From positions 1 through 22,881 of the forward strand of contig JAYVOC010000048.1 in NCBI GenBank assembly GCA_043758125.1: DNA of 22,881 nucleotides. Reading direction: 5' to 3'. The notes under the pieces are model-generated. The model was not told the origin of the DNA, ran no database searches, and saw only the letters and a program-made list of their open reading frames with translations. This document shows, one piece after another, positions 14,855 to 22,389 of the stretch. The translations under genes were made by a program, and so were the position numbers. Origin of the DNA: JANXSD01 sp043758125. Its GTDB lineage: Bacteria > Bacteroidota > Bacteroidia > AKYH767-A > OLB10. The stretch's first letter is position 1, and the number at the start of each line of letters is the position of its first letter.

Positions 14855-15462
14855 AAAGGAGTTTGGTAGTAATAATCTGTTTATGTGCTCCGCTATTAAT
14901 GAGCGCTCAAACATTAGGTATTGATGAAAAAGCTTTTTCATCATCCTACACATTGGAAACAACTGGAGATTATGCTAAAGCTATTTTGGCTATTAAAGAA
15001 ATTAATACACCAGAATCGTATGAATATAATTTGCGATTAGGTTGGTTGAATTATTTGTCGAAAGATTATGTGAGTTCGAAAGCTCATTATGAAAAATGTA
15101 TTCAACAAATGCCCTATAGCATTGAAGCTAAACTTGGATTAGTGTACCCACTAGCAGCATTAAATTCGTGGGACTTAGTAATTGCTCAATATCAAAACAT
15201 TTTAAAAATAGATGCGCAAAATACTACAGCAAATTATAGATTGGGACTAATTTATTACAATCGAAAAAATTATGTAGAATCAATTAGTTATTTTGAAAAG
15301 GTAGTTAACTTATACCCTTTCGATTACGAAAGTTCACTTATGTTAGGTTGGAGTAAATTATTATCTGGTAAATCAAACGAAGCAAAATTGCTTTTCAAAA
15401 AATCACTTTTGATAAGGCCGGGAGATACTTCTGCAAATGAGGGTTTATCAAAGATTAAATAA
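14842..15462 (+). CDS. Periplasmic TPR protein
   Basis: A 206-residue protein with a signal peptide (hydrophobic residues 8-20, cleavage after 'MSAQ') followed by four to five tetratricopeptide repeats, among them 'LGWLNYLSKDYVSSKAHYEK', 'LGLIYYNRKNYVESISYFEK' and 'LMLGWSKLLSGKSNEAKLLF'. TPR proteins act as scaffolds; here it probably works with the TPR-barrel protein encoded just before it, whose 3' end it overlaps by 13 bases. A GGAGA sequence lies 6 bases before the ATG. It is the last gene of the six-gene operon, 4 bases before a strong terminator. Confidence 0.85.
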   Translation: MEIVKRSLVVIICLCAPLLMSAQTLGIDEKAFSSSYTLETTGDYAKAILAIKEINTPESYEYNLRLGWLNYLSKDYVSSKAHYEKCIQQMPYSIEAKLGLVYPLAALNSWDLVIAQYQNILKIDAQNTTANYRLGLIYYNRKNYVESISYFEKVVNLYPFDYESSLMLGWSKLLSGKSNEAKLLFKKSLLIRPGDTSANEGLSKIK

Positions 15463-15466
15463 ATGG

Positions 15467-15502
15467 AAAGAGTCCTGAAACAACTGCTTCAGGACTCTTT
15501 TT
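15467..15502 (+). terminator. Strong terminator between convergent genes
   Basis: AAAGAGTCCTGAA (15467-15479) and TTCAGGACTCTTT (15488-15500) are perfect complements over 13 bp with an 8-base loop and a T tract to 15502. It starts 4 bases after the last gene of the plus-strand operon, and lies 19 bases beyond the stop of the facing minus-strand gene. The minus side has only a short T run, so it mainly ends the plus-strand operon. Confidence 0.9.
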
Positions 15503-15521
15503 CTATTTGTTGAACAATTCC

Positions 15522-15971
15522 TTATTTTATTGAGAAAACAATATTTGAAACTGGCATTTCTACACCTGCATCATTTTTTGCTGTTACTTCTTTTAAGAAA
15601 ACAGTATCTCCAGGTTTAAGTGTGTCCATCGCTTTCCTCGCAAGAAACGGAATTCCAGCATTGCCAATTCCAAATTCTTGGGTTTGTAACGGATTCATAG
15701 TAATCATCGTAAAAGAGAATTGTTGTAAAGTATACGTCTTTTTATCACTTCCGATTACTTGTAGCGGTGTAAAGTCTGCCCATGCTTTAGCATCGTCTAG
15801 AGTAACCTTATTGCTCATGTCCTTATCGAGCGACAAGTGACACTTCATGATTGCTGGTTTCGCTTTAATTGATCCTTTGCTATTTACTTTTGGTTTTTGC
15901 TGTGCTTGAGCTTCTTGCGTTCCGAATAGCGCAACTGTAGCTGCCAAGAGGAGTATGCTGATGATTTTCAT
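15522..15971 (-). CDS. Small secreted protein with a GldM C-terminal-like domain
   Basis: A 149-residue protein with a clear signal peptide (MKIISILLLAATVALFG..QAQA, cleavage near 24). The mature part has a lysine-rich linker, then an about 100-residue beta-rich domain: 'FTPLQVIGSDKKTYTLQQFSFTM', 'IPFLARKAMDTLKPGDTVFLKEV' and 'AGVEMPVSNIVFSI'. The combination of a 'LKPGD..F.K.V.A....G' stretch and a final hydrophobic strand resembles the C-terminal domain of the gliding/T9SS protein GldM. This is a pattern match by eye, and no membrane anchor is present. It is a single gene, convergent with the operon at its 3' end and divergent from the hybrid kinase. Confidence 0.7.
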   Translation of the reverse strand: MKIISILLLAATVALFGTQEAQAQQKPKVNSKGSIKAKPAIMKCHLSLDKDMSNKVTLDDAKAWADFTPLQVIGSDKKTYTLQQFSFTMITMNPLQTQEFGIGNAGIPFLARKAMDTLKPGDTVFLKEVTAKNDAGVEMPVSNIVFSIK

Positions 15972-15983
15972 TTTGTTTTACAT

Positions 15984-16029
15984 TTAATTAACGAAAGTAG
16001 AAAAGCTTTTCGGCATCTGTATTAATTAA
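15984..16029. promoter_or_regulatory. Symmetric AT-rich site array in a divergent intergenic region
   Basis: TTAATTAA (15984-15991), the palindrome AAAAGCTTTT (16001-16010) and a second TTAATTAA (16022-16029) are arranged almost symmetrically in the 97 bp between the divergently read secreted-protein gene and the hybrid kinase. On the minus strand TACTTTCG (16000-15993) is one base off a -7 box for the secreted-protein gene. Binding by a regulator is only a guess. Confidence 0.3.
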
Positions 16030-16068
16030 GCAACTTTTTTTTATCAAAAGCGTAAGAATTGTATACGT

Positions 16069-18996
16069 ATGTCCAATTTTAATTTGTCTTCAATCCTATC
16101 CTTTGCAATTAATATGAAGTTTGTTCGAATAATTATTATTTTATTAATGACATTGTCGGTCTCACATGCCGAGTTGCCTTTTAATCCATTAATTGCCGAG
16201 AATTTTTTATTATCTCATCAACAAAAAGATACTATTCGTGTTAATTACCTCCAAAAACTATGTTTTTATTATCGTGGCAACGATCTTCATAGAGCATTGG
16301 AATTAGCCGATGAGGCGCTTCAAATTTCTAGAAAAATTAATTATGGATTTGGAATCGTTTATAGTTTAAACCATTTAGGAACGATCTATAATGCAAAAGG
16401 TCAAATTCAAAAGTCGCTCAACTATTATCTTGAAGCGGAACGTATGGCTCCATCTAAGGACCTAAATGTTCAAAAAGGTATCGCATTAGCAATAAATAAT
16501 ATCGGAATTATCTATGAACAAAGAGGTAATTTTGAACTTGCCAAAGATTATTTATCTCGCGCATTGGTAATTGATAATTCAATAAAGTATACAAAAGGGA
16601 TTGCTCGCGAATATGGAAATTTAGGTAAGCTAATGCTTGATATCGATGATCCAGATTCTTCACTTTATTTTTTATACCGAAGTTTGGCATTGGATAGTAG
16701 TATTAATAATCGAATCAGTATGGTTGAAACATATACTGATATTGGTAGAACTTATTCGTACGAAAAAAATTATAGTTCAGCACTTGATGCTTTTAAAAAA
16801 TCATTTGCATTATTAGATAGCGATGATATAAGTGGTGCAGCATACTACCATCAAAGTATCGCAATTACTTTTCGTTTAATGGGAGAAAATGATTCTGCAT
16901 TATATCATCAACAGCGTGCATTCAGTTTAGCATCAACACTCGATTCAAAAGTGCTCCTTAGAGATGCATCTTTTGAATTAGCAATTCTATATAGGTTGAA
17001 AAGTGATTATAAGTCTTCTTTATTTTATATCGACAAATATAATTTCCTTAATGGTTTTTTAACTGATCAAAAGGCTGCATCACTTTTAGCTGATATGCGC
17101 GAGAAATACGAATCGGAAAAAAAACAAGAGCAGATTGTAGGGTTAGAAAAGATTAAAGAAAGAATGGAATATTTTAATTCCAATCTTCTTAAATTTAGAA
17201 ATGGCTTGTTCATTTTACTTTCGATATGTATGCTTTTAGCAGCAACAATATATAAGGCTTATCGTGATAAACGTCGTGTTAACCGTGAGTTAATGCGTAA
17301 GTTTGGTGAAGTGCGACAGATGAACGAAGAGATCAAACAAAAAAGTATAGAGATTGAAGCTAAGAATAAAGCGATTTTAGTAACGAATGATATTCTTAAA
17401 AGTCAGCGACATCAATTAATCGAAGCGCAACGTATTTCAAAGTTAGGAAGTTGGGAATATGATCCTATAAAAATGGAATGTTCGTGGTCGGAACAATTGT
17501 TCGATGTTTTTGAATTTTATCCAGCAGCAAAACCTCCTTCATTAAAAAATTTTTTAAATAAAATTCATCCCGATGATCTTGATGGAGTTTTCTCTTCTGT
17601 AAAAAAAGTTTATCGAGAATACCAATCAATTAATATTAATTTTAGGATGCTCGGGCATTTTGATGAAATAAAATTTATTCAAGCTAAAGCTGTTCCTGAA
17701 TTTAACAGAAATCAAGAGATAGTTTTGATTTCAGGAACTGTTTTGGATACTACAGATCAGAAATTAAATGAACGTAAATTGGTAGAAGCAAAAGAGCAAG
17801 CCGAATTAGCCAACCGCTCTAAAAGTATTTTTCTAGCAAATATGAGTCATGAAATTCGTACTCCTCTAAATGGTATACTTGGCTTTACGGATATTTTATT
17901 GCGTGAGAATTCTAATTCGGAACAAAAAGAATATCTACGTTATATTCGTAATTCTGGCGACACCTTGCTTTTGTTGTTGAATGATATTCTTGATTTCAAT
18001 AAAATTGAACATGGTAAATTGCAAATCGAGGAAGTGAATTTTCAACTTCGCGAATTAACAAATCAAGCAATATTACCTTATCAGATTCTGGCTAAGGAAA
18101 AAGGCATTAATCTAAAAGTCGATGTTTCGCATGAAATTCCTGAATGGATTGTTGGTGATCCCCATCGAACTCGTCAGTTATTAATAAATTTTCTCTCTAA
18201 TGCAGTGAAGTTTACGAACACAGGATCGATTAATGTTTCTGTTAACATCAAAAATATCTCAATTCCTTCCGGTGATCAGCTTCTTCTTTATTTTAATATT
18301 GCTGATTCAGGCGTAGGTGTTGAAAAGGCTAAACAAGACCTTATTTTTGATCTCTTTACACAAGCTGATAATTCGACTACACGAAAATTTGGTGGTACTG
18401 GATTAGGCTTAGCAATCACACGACAATTATCTAAATTGATGGGTGGAAATTCAGGAATTATAAGTCCTGGAACATTACAGCTAGCGAGTGGAAATCCGGG
18501 ATCTGATTTTTGGTTTACAATTTCTGTGAAACGAGGCTTGACTCCTTCTTCAAATTCAATAATTCCAGAGATTAAATCGCAATTCCGATTAGATAAAAAT
18601 CTTGAAGTATTGGTAGCTGAAGATAACCAGATTAATCAAATGTTAATCCGTAAAGTATTGGAATCAATAAATTGTAAAGTAACAATTGTAGAAAATGGTC
18701 AACTTGCATTTGATGAATTATCAAAAAATAAGTTCGATATTGTTTTGCTAGATATTCAAATGCCAATTCTTGATGGATACCAAACTGCGATTAAAATTCG
18801 ACAATCAGAATTTGCAATGATTCCAATTGTAGGTGTGAGTGCTAATGTTTTTAAAGAAGATATTCAAAAGAGTCTTGATGCGGGAATGGATGCTCACATA
18901 GGAAAACCATTTAAAACGCAAGAGTTATTCGAAGTAATTCATCGTTTATTAAAAATTGATTCTGGAAAATATTATCCTACTAATTCAAACCATTAA
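16069..18996 (+). CDS. Hybrid sensor histidine kinase with external TPR domain and PAS
   Basis: A 975-residue one-protein phosphorelay. A signal peptide begins at Met16 (MKFVRIIIILLMTLSVSHA), so the true start may be 16114 rather than 16069. Next come about six TPR units (residues 55-340, e.g. 'LNHLGTIYNAKGQIQKSLNYY'), a membrane helix (about 379-396), a coiled coil (400-455), a PAS domain (456-575, 'LGSWEYD' and 'IHPDDLDGV'), the HisKA box with catalytic His594 ('NMSHEIRTPLNG'), HATPase N-box 'NFLSNAVKFT' (707-716), D746 of 'DSGVG', a GTGLGLAI G-box, and a C-terminal receiver with phosphorylatable D895. TPR signals are probably sensed in the periplasm. No DNA-binding output is attached, and no partner histidine phosphotransfer protein is nearby. 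Its 3' end overlaps ribH on the other strand by 17 bases. Confidence 0.93.
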   Translation: MSNFNLSSILSFAINMKFVRIIIILLMTLSVSHAELPFNPLIAENFLLSHQQKDTIRVNYLQKLCFYYRGNDLHRALELADEALQISRKINYGFGIVYSLNHLGTIYNAKGQIQKSLNYYLEAERMAPSKDLNVQKGIALAINNIGIIYEQRGNFELAKDYLSRALVIDNSIKYTKGIAREYGNLGKLMLDIDDPDSSLYFLYRSLALDSSINNRISMVETYTDIGRTYSYEKNYSSALDAFKKSFALLDSDDISGAAYYHQSIAITFRLMGENDSALYHQQRAFSLASTLDSKVLLRDASFELAILYRLKSDYKSSLFYIDKYNFLNGFLTDQKAASLLADMREKYESEKKQEQIVGLEKIKERMEYFNSNLLKFRNGLFILLSICMLLAATIYKAYRDKRRVNRELMRKFGEVRQMNEEIKQKSIEIEAKNKAILVTNDILKSQRHQLIEAQRISKLGSWEYDPIKMECSWSEQLFDVFEFYPAAKPPSLKNFLNKIHPDDLDGVFSSVKKVYREYQSININFRMLGHFDEIKFIQAKAVPEFNRNQEIVLISGTVLDTTDQKLNERKLVEAKEQAELANRSKSIFLANMSHEIRTPLNGILGFTDILLRENSNSEQKEYLRYIRNSGDTLLLLLNDILDFNKIEHGKLQIEEVNFQLRELTNQAILPYQILAKEKGINLKVDVSHEIPEWIVGDPHRTRQLLINFLSNAVKFTNTGSINVSVNIKNISIPSGDQLLLYFNIADSGVGVEKAKQDLIFDLFTQADNSTTRKFGGTGLGLAITRQLSKLMGGNSGIISPGTLQLASGNPGSDFWFTISVKRGLTPSSNSIIPEIKSQFRLDKNLEVLVAEDNQINQMLIRKVLESINCKVTIVENGQLAFDELSKNKFDIVLLDIQMPILDGYQTAIKIRQSEFAMIPIVGVSANVFKEDIQKSLDAGMDAHIGKPFKTQELFEVIHRLLKIDSGKYYPTNSNH

Positions 18997-19471
18997 AGAG
19001 TGCTGCCATTTTTAATGCTGTAATTCCTGCTTCAACACCTTTGTTTCCATATTTGCCACCCGAACGATCTAATGCTTGCTCCTGATTTTCTGTTGTTAAT
19101 ACTCCAAAAATAAACGGCCGACAATGTTGCACTGTTAGTTGAGTTAATCCTTGTGAAACTGCATGGCAAATAAAATCAAAGTGTCGAGTTTCACCTTGTA
19201 TTACACATCCTAAACATATTATTGCATCTATTGATTTATCTTTTGCAAGAAGAGCTGCTCCTGCTGTAAGTTCAAAGCTTCCAGGAACATATAATTGAAT
19301 TAAATTTTCTGGCTTAACTCCAGCTTTTAATAAAGTATCATTAACACCTCTTAATAAAGCTCCTGTAATTTCATGGTTCCATTCAGCAACGACAATGCCG
19401 AACCTATAAGGTTCGGCATTGGGAATTTCTTCAGGCTTATATGCTGAAAGTGATTGATGTGCTGATGACAT
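18980..19471 (-). CDS. ribH: 6,7-dimethyl-8-ribityllumazine synthase
   Basis: The 163-residue enzyme of the penultimate riboflavin step: it condenses 5-amino-6-ribitylamino-uracil with 3,4-dihydroxy-2-butanone 4-phosphate in the cytoplasm, usually as a 60-mer or pentamer. Seen here are 'VVAEWNHEIT' (W31 stacks on the pyrimidine), 'VPGSFELTAGA' (62-72), 'CLGCVIQGETRHFDFI' with the catalytic His97, and 'FGVLTTENQEQALDR' (117-131). Length and motifs are those of a normal enzyme. It lies 3 bases downstream of the membrane-TPR gene, a pairing I recall as common in Bacteroidota. No FMN riboswitch was found ahead of the operon. No other riboflavin genes are in the window. Confidence 0.97.
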   Translation of the reverse strand: MSSAHQSLSAYKPEEIPNAEPYRFGIVVAEWNHEITGALLRGVNDTLLKAGVKPENLIQLYVPGSFELTAGAALLAKDKSIDAIICLGCVIQGETRHFDFICHAVSQGLTQLTVQHCRPFIFGVLTTENQEQALDRSGGKYGNKGVEAGITALKMAALFNGLN

Positions 19472-19474
19472 AAA

Positions 19475-20152
19475 CTACTTCGTTATTTGCGCTTCTGCAC
19501 GACCAATAAATTTATCAATGTCGCGTGCCTCTGTACTTGTTGGAAAATCTTTTTTTATTTGCTCGTAAATATCTAATGCAGAAGCAAAATCTTTTTTCTG
19601 CTCTAACACCATTGCGCTCTTCATCAAAAATAAAGGTCGTGTAAATTGGTTTTCATCCCAATCAGCAGCTTTCTTATAAAACTTTAATGCTTCATCAGTA
19701 TTTCCTAATTCTAAATTAGCACTTGCGATACCACCCAATGCAAGCGCACCAGTAACATCATCTTCAGCATCATAGTTTTTTAAAGCTTCAATGGCTTTAT
19801 CATACTGACCAGTTTTCAGTAAACTCATTCCTAAATAGTATTGAGCTAAATTGCCTGAAGGTGCGGACCCGTAATTATTTACTATTTCTTCAAATCCAGG
19901 ATGATTACCATCTCCTTTAATGGCTAGTTTAGTGCTATCCTCTCCAAAATATCGCTCAGCGGCAAACATTTCTTTTTGAGCACCTTCTTCTTGTGGTTTT
20001 ACAATGAAATTATTGTAACCAAAATAAGATAATATTACCAGTAAGGCAGCGCCACCGATAATACTTAAACTCTTTTTATTATCGCGAACGTAATCTTCCG
20101 CTCTGTCGATGCGCTCGTTAATGTCGAGATCATCCTTTTTATCTACTGCCAT
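19475..20152 (-). CDS. Membrane-anchored TPR protein (YfgM-like)
   Basis: A 225-residue protein from the ATG at 20152 (MAVDKKDDLDINER). An ATG at 20185 would lie inside the -7 promoter box, so it is rejected. A short cytoplasmic N-terminus is followed by one membrane helix (about 32-48, 'SIIGGAALLVILSYFGY') and a periplasmic TPR region of four or so repeats ('YYLGMSLLKTGQYDKAIEAL', 'GGIASANLELGNTDEALKFY'). This is the plan of YfgM, an accessory of the SecYEG translocon and chaperone network, although identity at that level is inference. It is first in a two-gene operon with ribH, stop and start 3 bases apart. Confidence 0.85.
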   Translation of the reverse strand: MAVDKKDDLDINERIDRAEDYVRDNKKSLSIIGGAALLVILSYFGYNNFIVKPQEEGAQKEMFAAERYFGEDSTKLAIKGDGNHPGFEEIVNNYGSAPSGNLAQYYLGMSLLKTGQYDKAIEALKNYDAEDDVTGALALGGIASANLELGNTDEALKFYKKAADWDENQFTRPLFLMKSAMVLEQKKDFASALDIYEQIKKDFPTSTEARDIDKFIGRAEAQITK

Positions 20153-20182
20153 AAGGTAAGCTAATGATTTTATTAAGACGGG

Positions 20183-20213
20183 CAAAGATAATCGAAAATC
20201 CTATTGCTTAAAA
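20183..20213 (-). promoter_or_regulatory. Promoter of the TPR-ribH operon
   Basis: On the minus strand TATCTTTG (20190-20183) matches the TAnnTTTG -7 box exactly, and TTTT (20213-20210) sits 19 bases upstream in the place of TTTG. Transcription would start near 20175, giving a leader of about 20 bases to the ATG at 20152. Confidence 0.65.
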
Positions 20214-20234
20214 GCATTATTTGCAGGGATAATG

Positions 20235-20265
20235 AAGCTATTAACAGTTTATTGTTGAATAGCTT
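20235..20265 (-). terminator. Possible terminator after the phosphatase gene
   Basis: AAGCTATT-AACA (20235-20246) and TGTT-G-AATAGCTT (20253-20265) form a 12-bp stem with one bulged base; its right arm overlaps the phosphatase stop codon. The tail after the stem on the minus strand is only weakly T-rich, so termination may be inefficient. Confidence 0.4.
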
Positions 20266-20728
20266 AAATCTTTTGAAGTAATTTTTTAGCTACTTGTGTC
20301 GAGGCTTTGTCTAACAACTGGAATACTCCTTCGAATTCTTTCTTGCCTCCATAATACGGATCAGGAACTTCTGAACCATCTTTAAAACCTGCAAATTCTA
20401 ATAATAAATGTACTTTATTTTGTTCCTCTTTTGAACTCGCTAACATTAAAATATCACGTTTATTTGCTTGATCCATGGCAAAAATGTAATCGAATTCTTT
20501 GAAGTCTGCTGCAATAAATTTCCTCGAAAGTTGCTTCGAAATATCCAGATCATGAGCAGCTGCTGTAGTAATTGAACGAACATCAGGTTCTTGCCCTGCA
20601 TGCATCCCAATTGTTCCAGCAGAATCAATTAATAAATCAGGAAAATGATTTTTAAGTTTGGCAAGGAAAATCCCTTCTGCCAATGGAGATCTACAAATAT
20701 TACCGAGGCAAACCATTAAAATTTTCAT
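20264..20728 (-). CDS. Low-molecular-weight protein-tyrosine phosphatase
   Basis: A 154-residue cytoplasmic phosphatase of the LMW-PTP/arsenate-reductase superfamily. The P-loop 'VCLGNICRSP' gives nucleophile C7 and R13 (CX5R) at the N-terminus, and the general acid is D123 in 'VPDPYYGG'. Length and spacing are typical of the bacterial Wzb/YwlE kind, which dephosphorylate tyrosine- or arginine-phosphorylated proteins. It lies 73 bases downstream of dnaA on the same strand, an arrangement I recall as conserved in Bacteroidota; no polysaccharide genes that would suggest a Wzb role are nearby. A tight hairpin separates it from dnaA. Confidence 0.93.
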   Translation of the reverse strand: MKILMVCLGNICRSPLAEGIFLAKLKNHFPDLLIDSAGTIGMHAGQEPDVRSITTAAAHDLDISKQLSRKFIAADFKEFDYIFAMDQANKRDILMLASSKEEQNKVHLLLEFAGFKDGSEVPDPYYGGKKEFEGVFQLLDKASTQVAKKLLQKI

Positions 20729-20746
20729 ACGTTCTTATTCTAAATG

Positions 20747-20782
20747 AAGATGTCCCGGCTAAATTAGTCGGGACATCTTTTT
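20747..20782 (+). terminator. Terminator-like hairpin between dnaA and the phosphatase gene
   Basis: AAGATGTCCCG (20747-20757) pairs perfectly with CGGGACATCTT (20769-20779), and the stem can extend by GCT/AGT with one wobble around a 5-base loop. The T run (20778-20782) lies on the plus-strand side, whereas both flanking genes are on the minus strand, where the tail is TCTTCATTT. It may still end or attenuate dnaA transcription. Confidence 0.6.
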
Positions 20783-20801
20783 ATTCTTAATGATAATTTT
20801 T

Positions 20802-22259
20802 CTAACGAGAGAGATTGATACGTTTTTGAAGGTCAACAACTTGAGCTTTGAATTTTTTATCAGTATCCATTAAATTATTAACAGTACGGCAAGCGTGAAG
20901 TACTGTAGCGTGATCTTTACCACCGCAATGCATACCAATATTTGATAACGATGATTTTGTAAATTGCTTACTAAAATACATTGCAAGTTGACGAGCTTGA
21001 ACAACTTCACGTTTACGCGTTTTTGATTTTAACACTTCTAGTGCTAGCTCAAAATAATCACAAACCACTTTTTGGATATAGTCGATTGAAATTTCGTGAA
21101 CCGTATTCTTCACAAACTTATCAATCATTTGCTTCGCTAATTCAAGCGTGATAGGCTTTTTGTTAAGAGAAGCTTGAGCGATGATGGAGATGAGAGCACC
21201 TTCAAGTTCACGAATATTATTAGTGATACTAAGAGCGATATATTCTGTGATATCATTTGGTAATTCAATTCCATCGATATACATCTTCTTTTTCAAGATC
21301 GCAATTCTTGTTTCGAGATCAGGAATTTGAAGATCAGCTGCTAAGCCCCATTTAAAACGAGAGAGAAGTCGTTGTTCCATTCCTTGTAAATCAACAGGAG
21401 GCTTATCACAAGTAAGGATAATTTGTTTATTATTTTGATGTAGATGATTAAAAATGTGGAAGAATACATCTTGCGTTTTTTCTTTGCCAGCGAAAAACTG
21501 AATATCATCGATGATCAATACATCCATCATTTGATAGAAGTGAATGAAGTCGTTGGTTGAATTATTTTTTACAGCATCAACAAACTGGTGCATAAACTTT
21601 TCACTAGGCACATACAATACCGTTTTGTTCGGAAAATTATTTTTGATCTCAATACCGATAGCATGTACTAAGTGTGTTTTACCTAATCCTACTGCACCAT
21701 AAACGAGCAATGGGTTGAAAGATGTTCCACCAGGTTTTTGTGCAACTGCATAACCAGCAGAGCGCGCTAATCGATTACAATCACCTTCAATAAGGTTTTC
21801 AAATGAATAATTCGAATTGAGTTGAGAATCAACATCAATCTTTTTTAATCCTGGTATGATAAAAGGATTTCTTATACCACCGCTAATATGTTGTGGCATA
21901 GGAACCGAGGGATTTTTCAATCCGTTATTACTTTTTGCAGGAATTTTTACAGTGTAAGCTTTGGTTGTTTGCGTTGCATTTTCCATGAGGATACTGTATT
22001 CCAGTCTTCCTTCTGTACCTAATTCGCGTTTGATCGTTTTTCTTAATAAGCCGATATAGTGTTCTTCTAGCCATTCGTAAACGAATTGACTTGGCACTTC
22101 GATAGTTAAGGTGCTGTTATCTAATTTAACAGCTTTGATCGGTTCGAACCAGGTTTTGAAATTTTGCGGATTCACGTTATCGCGAATCAATTTTAAACAA
22201 TTGTCCCAAACTTGCTCACAGGTCTTGTCACTGGGTAGGGTTTCTTTTTCCTTCTGCAT
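20802..22259 (-). CDS. dnaA: Chromosomal replication initiator DnaA
   Basis: DnaA binds DnaA boxes at oriC and melts the origin in an ATP-dependent oligomer. From the ATG at 22259 it has 485 residues: domain I 'VWDNCLKLIRDNVNPQNFKTWFEP' with 'FVYEWLEEHY', a short linker, the AAA+ core with Walker A 'GAVGLGKTH' (188-196) and Walker B 'LIIDDIQF' (248-255), and the domain IV DNA-binding signature 'GGKDHATVLHA' near the C-terminus. The frame stays open to a TTG at 22346, with a GTG at 22322. The -7-like AATATTTG overlaps the TTG, so that start is unlikely; the GTG would add 21 residues. The ATG best fits usual family length. No DnaA-box cluster was seen next to the gene. Confidence 0.95.
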   Translation of the reverse strand: MQKEKETLPSDKTCEQVWDNCLKLIRDNVNPQNFKTWFEPIKAVKLDNSTLTIEVPSQFVYEWLEEHYIGLLRKTIKRELGTEGRLEYSILMENATQTTKAYTVKIPAKSNNGLKNPSVPMPQHISGGIRNPFIIPGLKKIDVDSQLNSNYSFENLIEGDCNRLARSAGYAVAQKPGGTSFNPLLVYGAVGLGKTHLVHAIGIEIKNNFPNKTVLYVPSEKFMHQFVDAVKNNSTNDFIHFYQMMDVLIIDDIQFFAGKEKTQDVFFHIFNHLHQNNKQIILTCDKPPVDLQGMEQRLLSRFKWGLAADLQIPDLETRIAILKKKMYIDGIELPNDITEYIALSITNNIRELEGALISIIAQASLNKKPITLELAKQMIDKFVKNTVHEISIDYIQKVVCDYFELALEVLKSKTRKREVVQARQLAMYFSKQFTKSSLSNIGMHCGGKDHATVLHACRTVNNLMDTDKKFKAQVVDLQKRINLSR

Positions 22260-22355
22260 ACCTGTTGGCGAAATTTTTATAAAAGGTAAAGGTTCGTTAA
22301 TGTTGTCGTTTGTAGTACTCACTGATGTTTTTTGCGAAGAGGACAAATATTGTTT

Positions 22356-22382
22356 AAAAAAAGTTAATAAAAAACTTTTTTT
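22356..22382. other. AT-rich perfect inverted repeat upstream of dnaA
   Basis: AAAAAAAGTT (22356-22365) and AACTTTTTTT (22373-22382) are exact complements separated by 7 bases, in the 43 bp between dnaA's longest possible start and the metallophosphoesterase stop. On the minus strand it could act as a weak terminator for the phosphoesterase gene (the stem is almost all A-T), or as an upstream element of the dnaA promoter, whose -7 box may be AATATTTG at 22352-22345. Confidence 0.4.
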
Positions 22383-22389
22383 ACCTTGT

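Noticed and set aside
18980..18996. The 17-bp overlap of the kinase and ribH 3' ends as a frameshift or assembly error
   Set aside because: Both proteins have complete, normal C-termini; short convergent overlaps of this kind are common.
20153..20263. FMN riboswitch ahead of the ribH operon
   Set aside because: The leader is only about 20 bases from the likely start site, too short for the aptamer, and none of its conserved sequence is visible.
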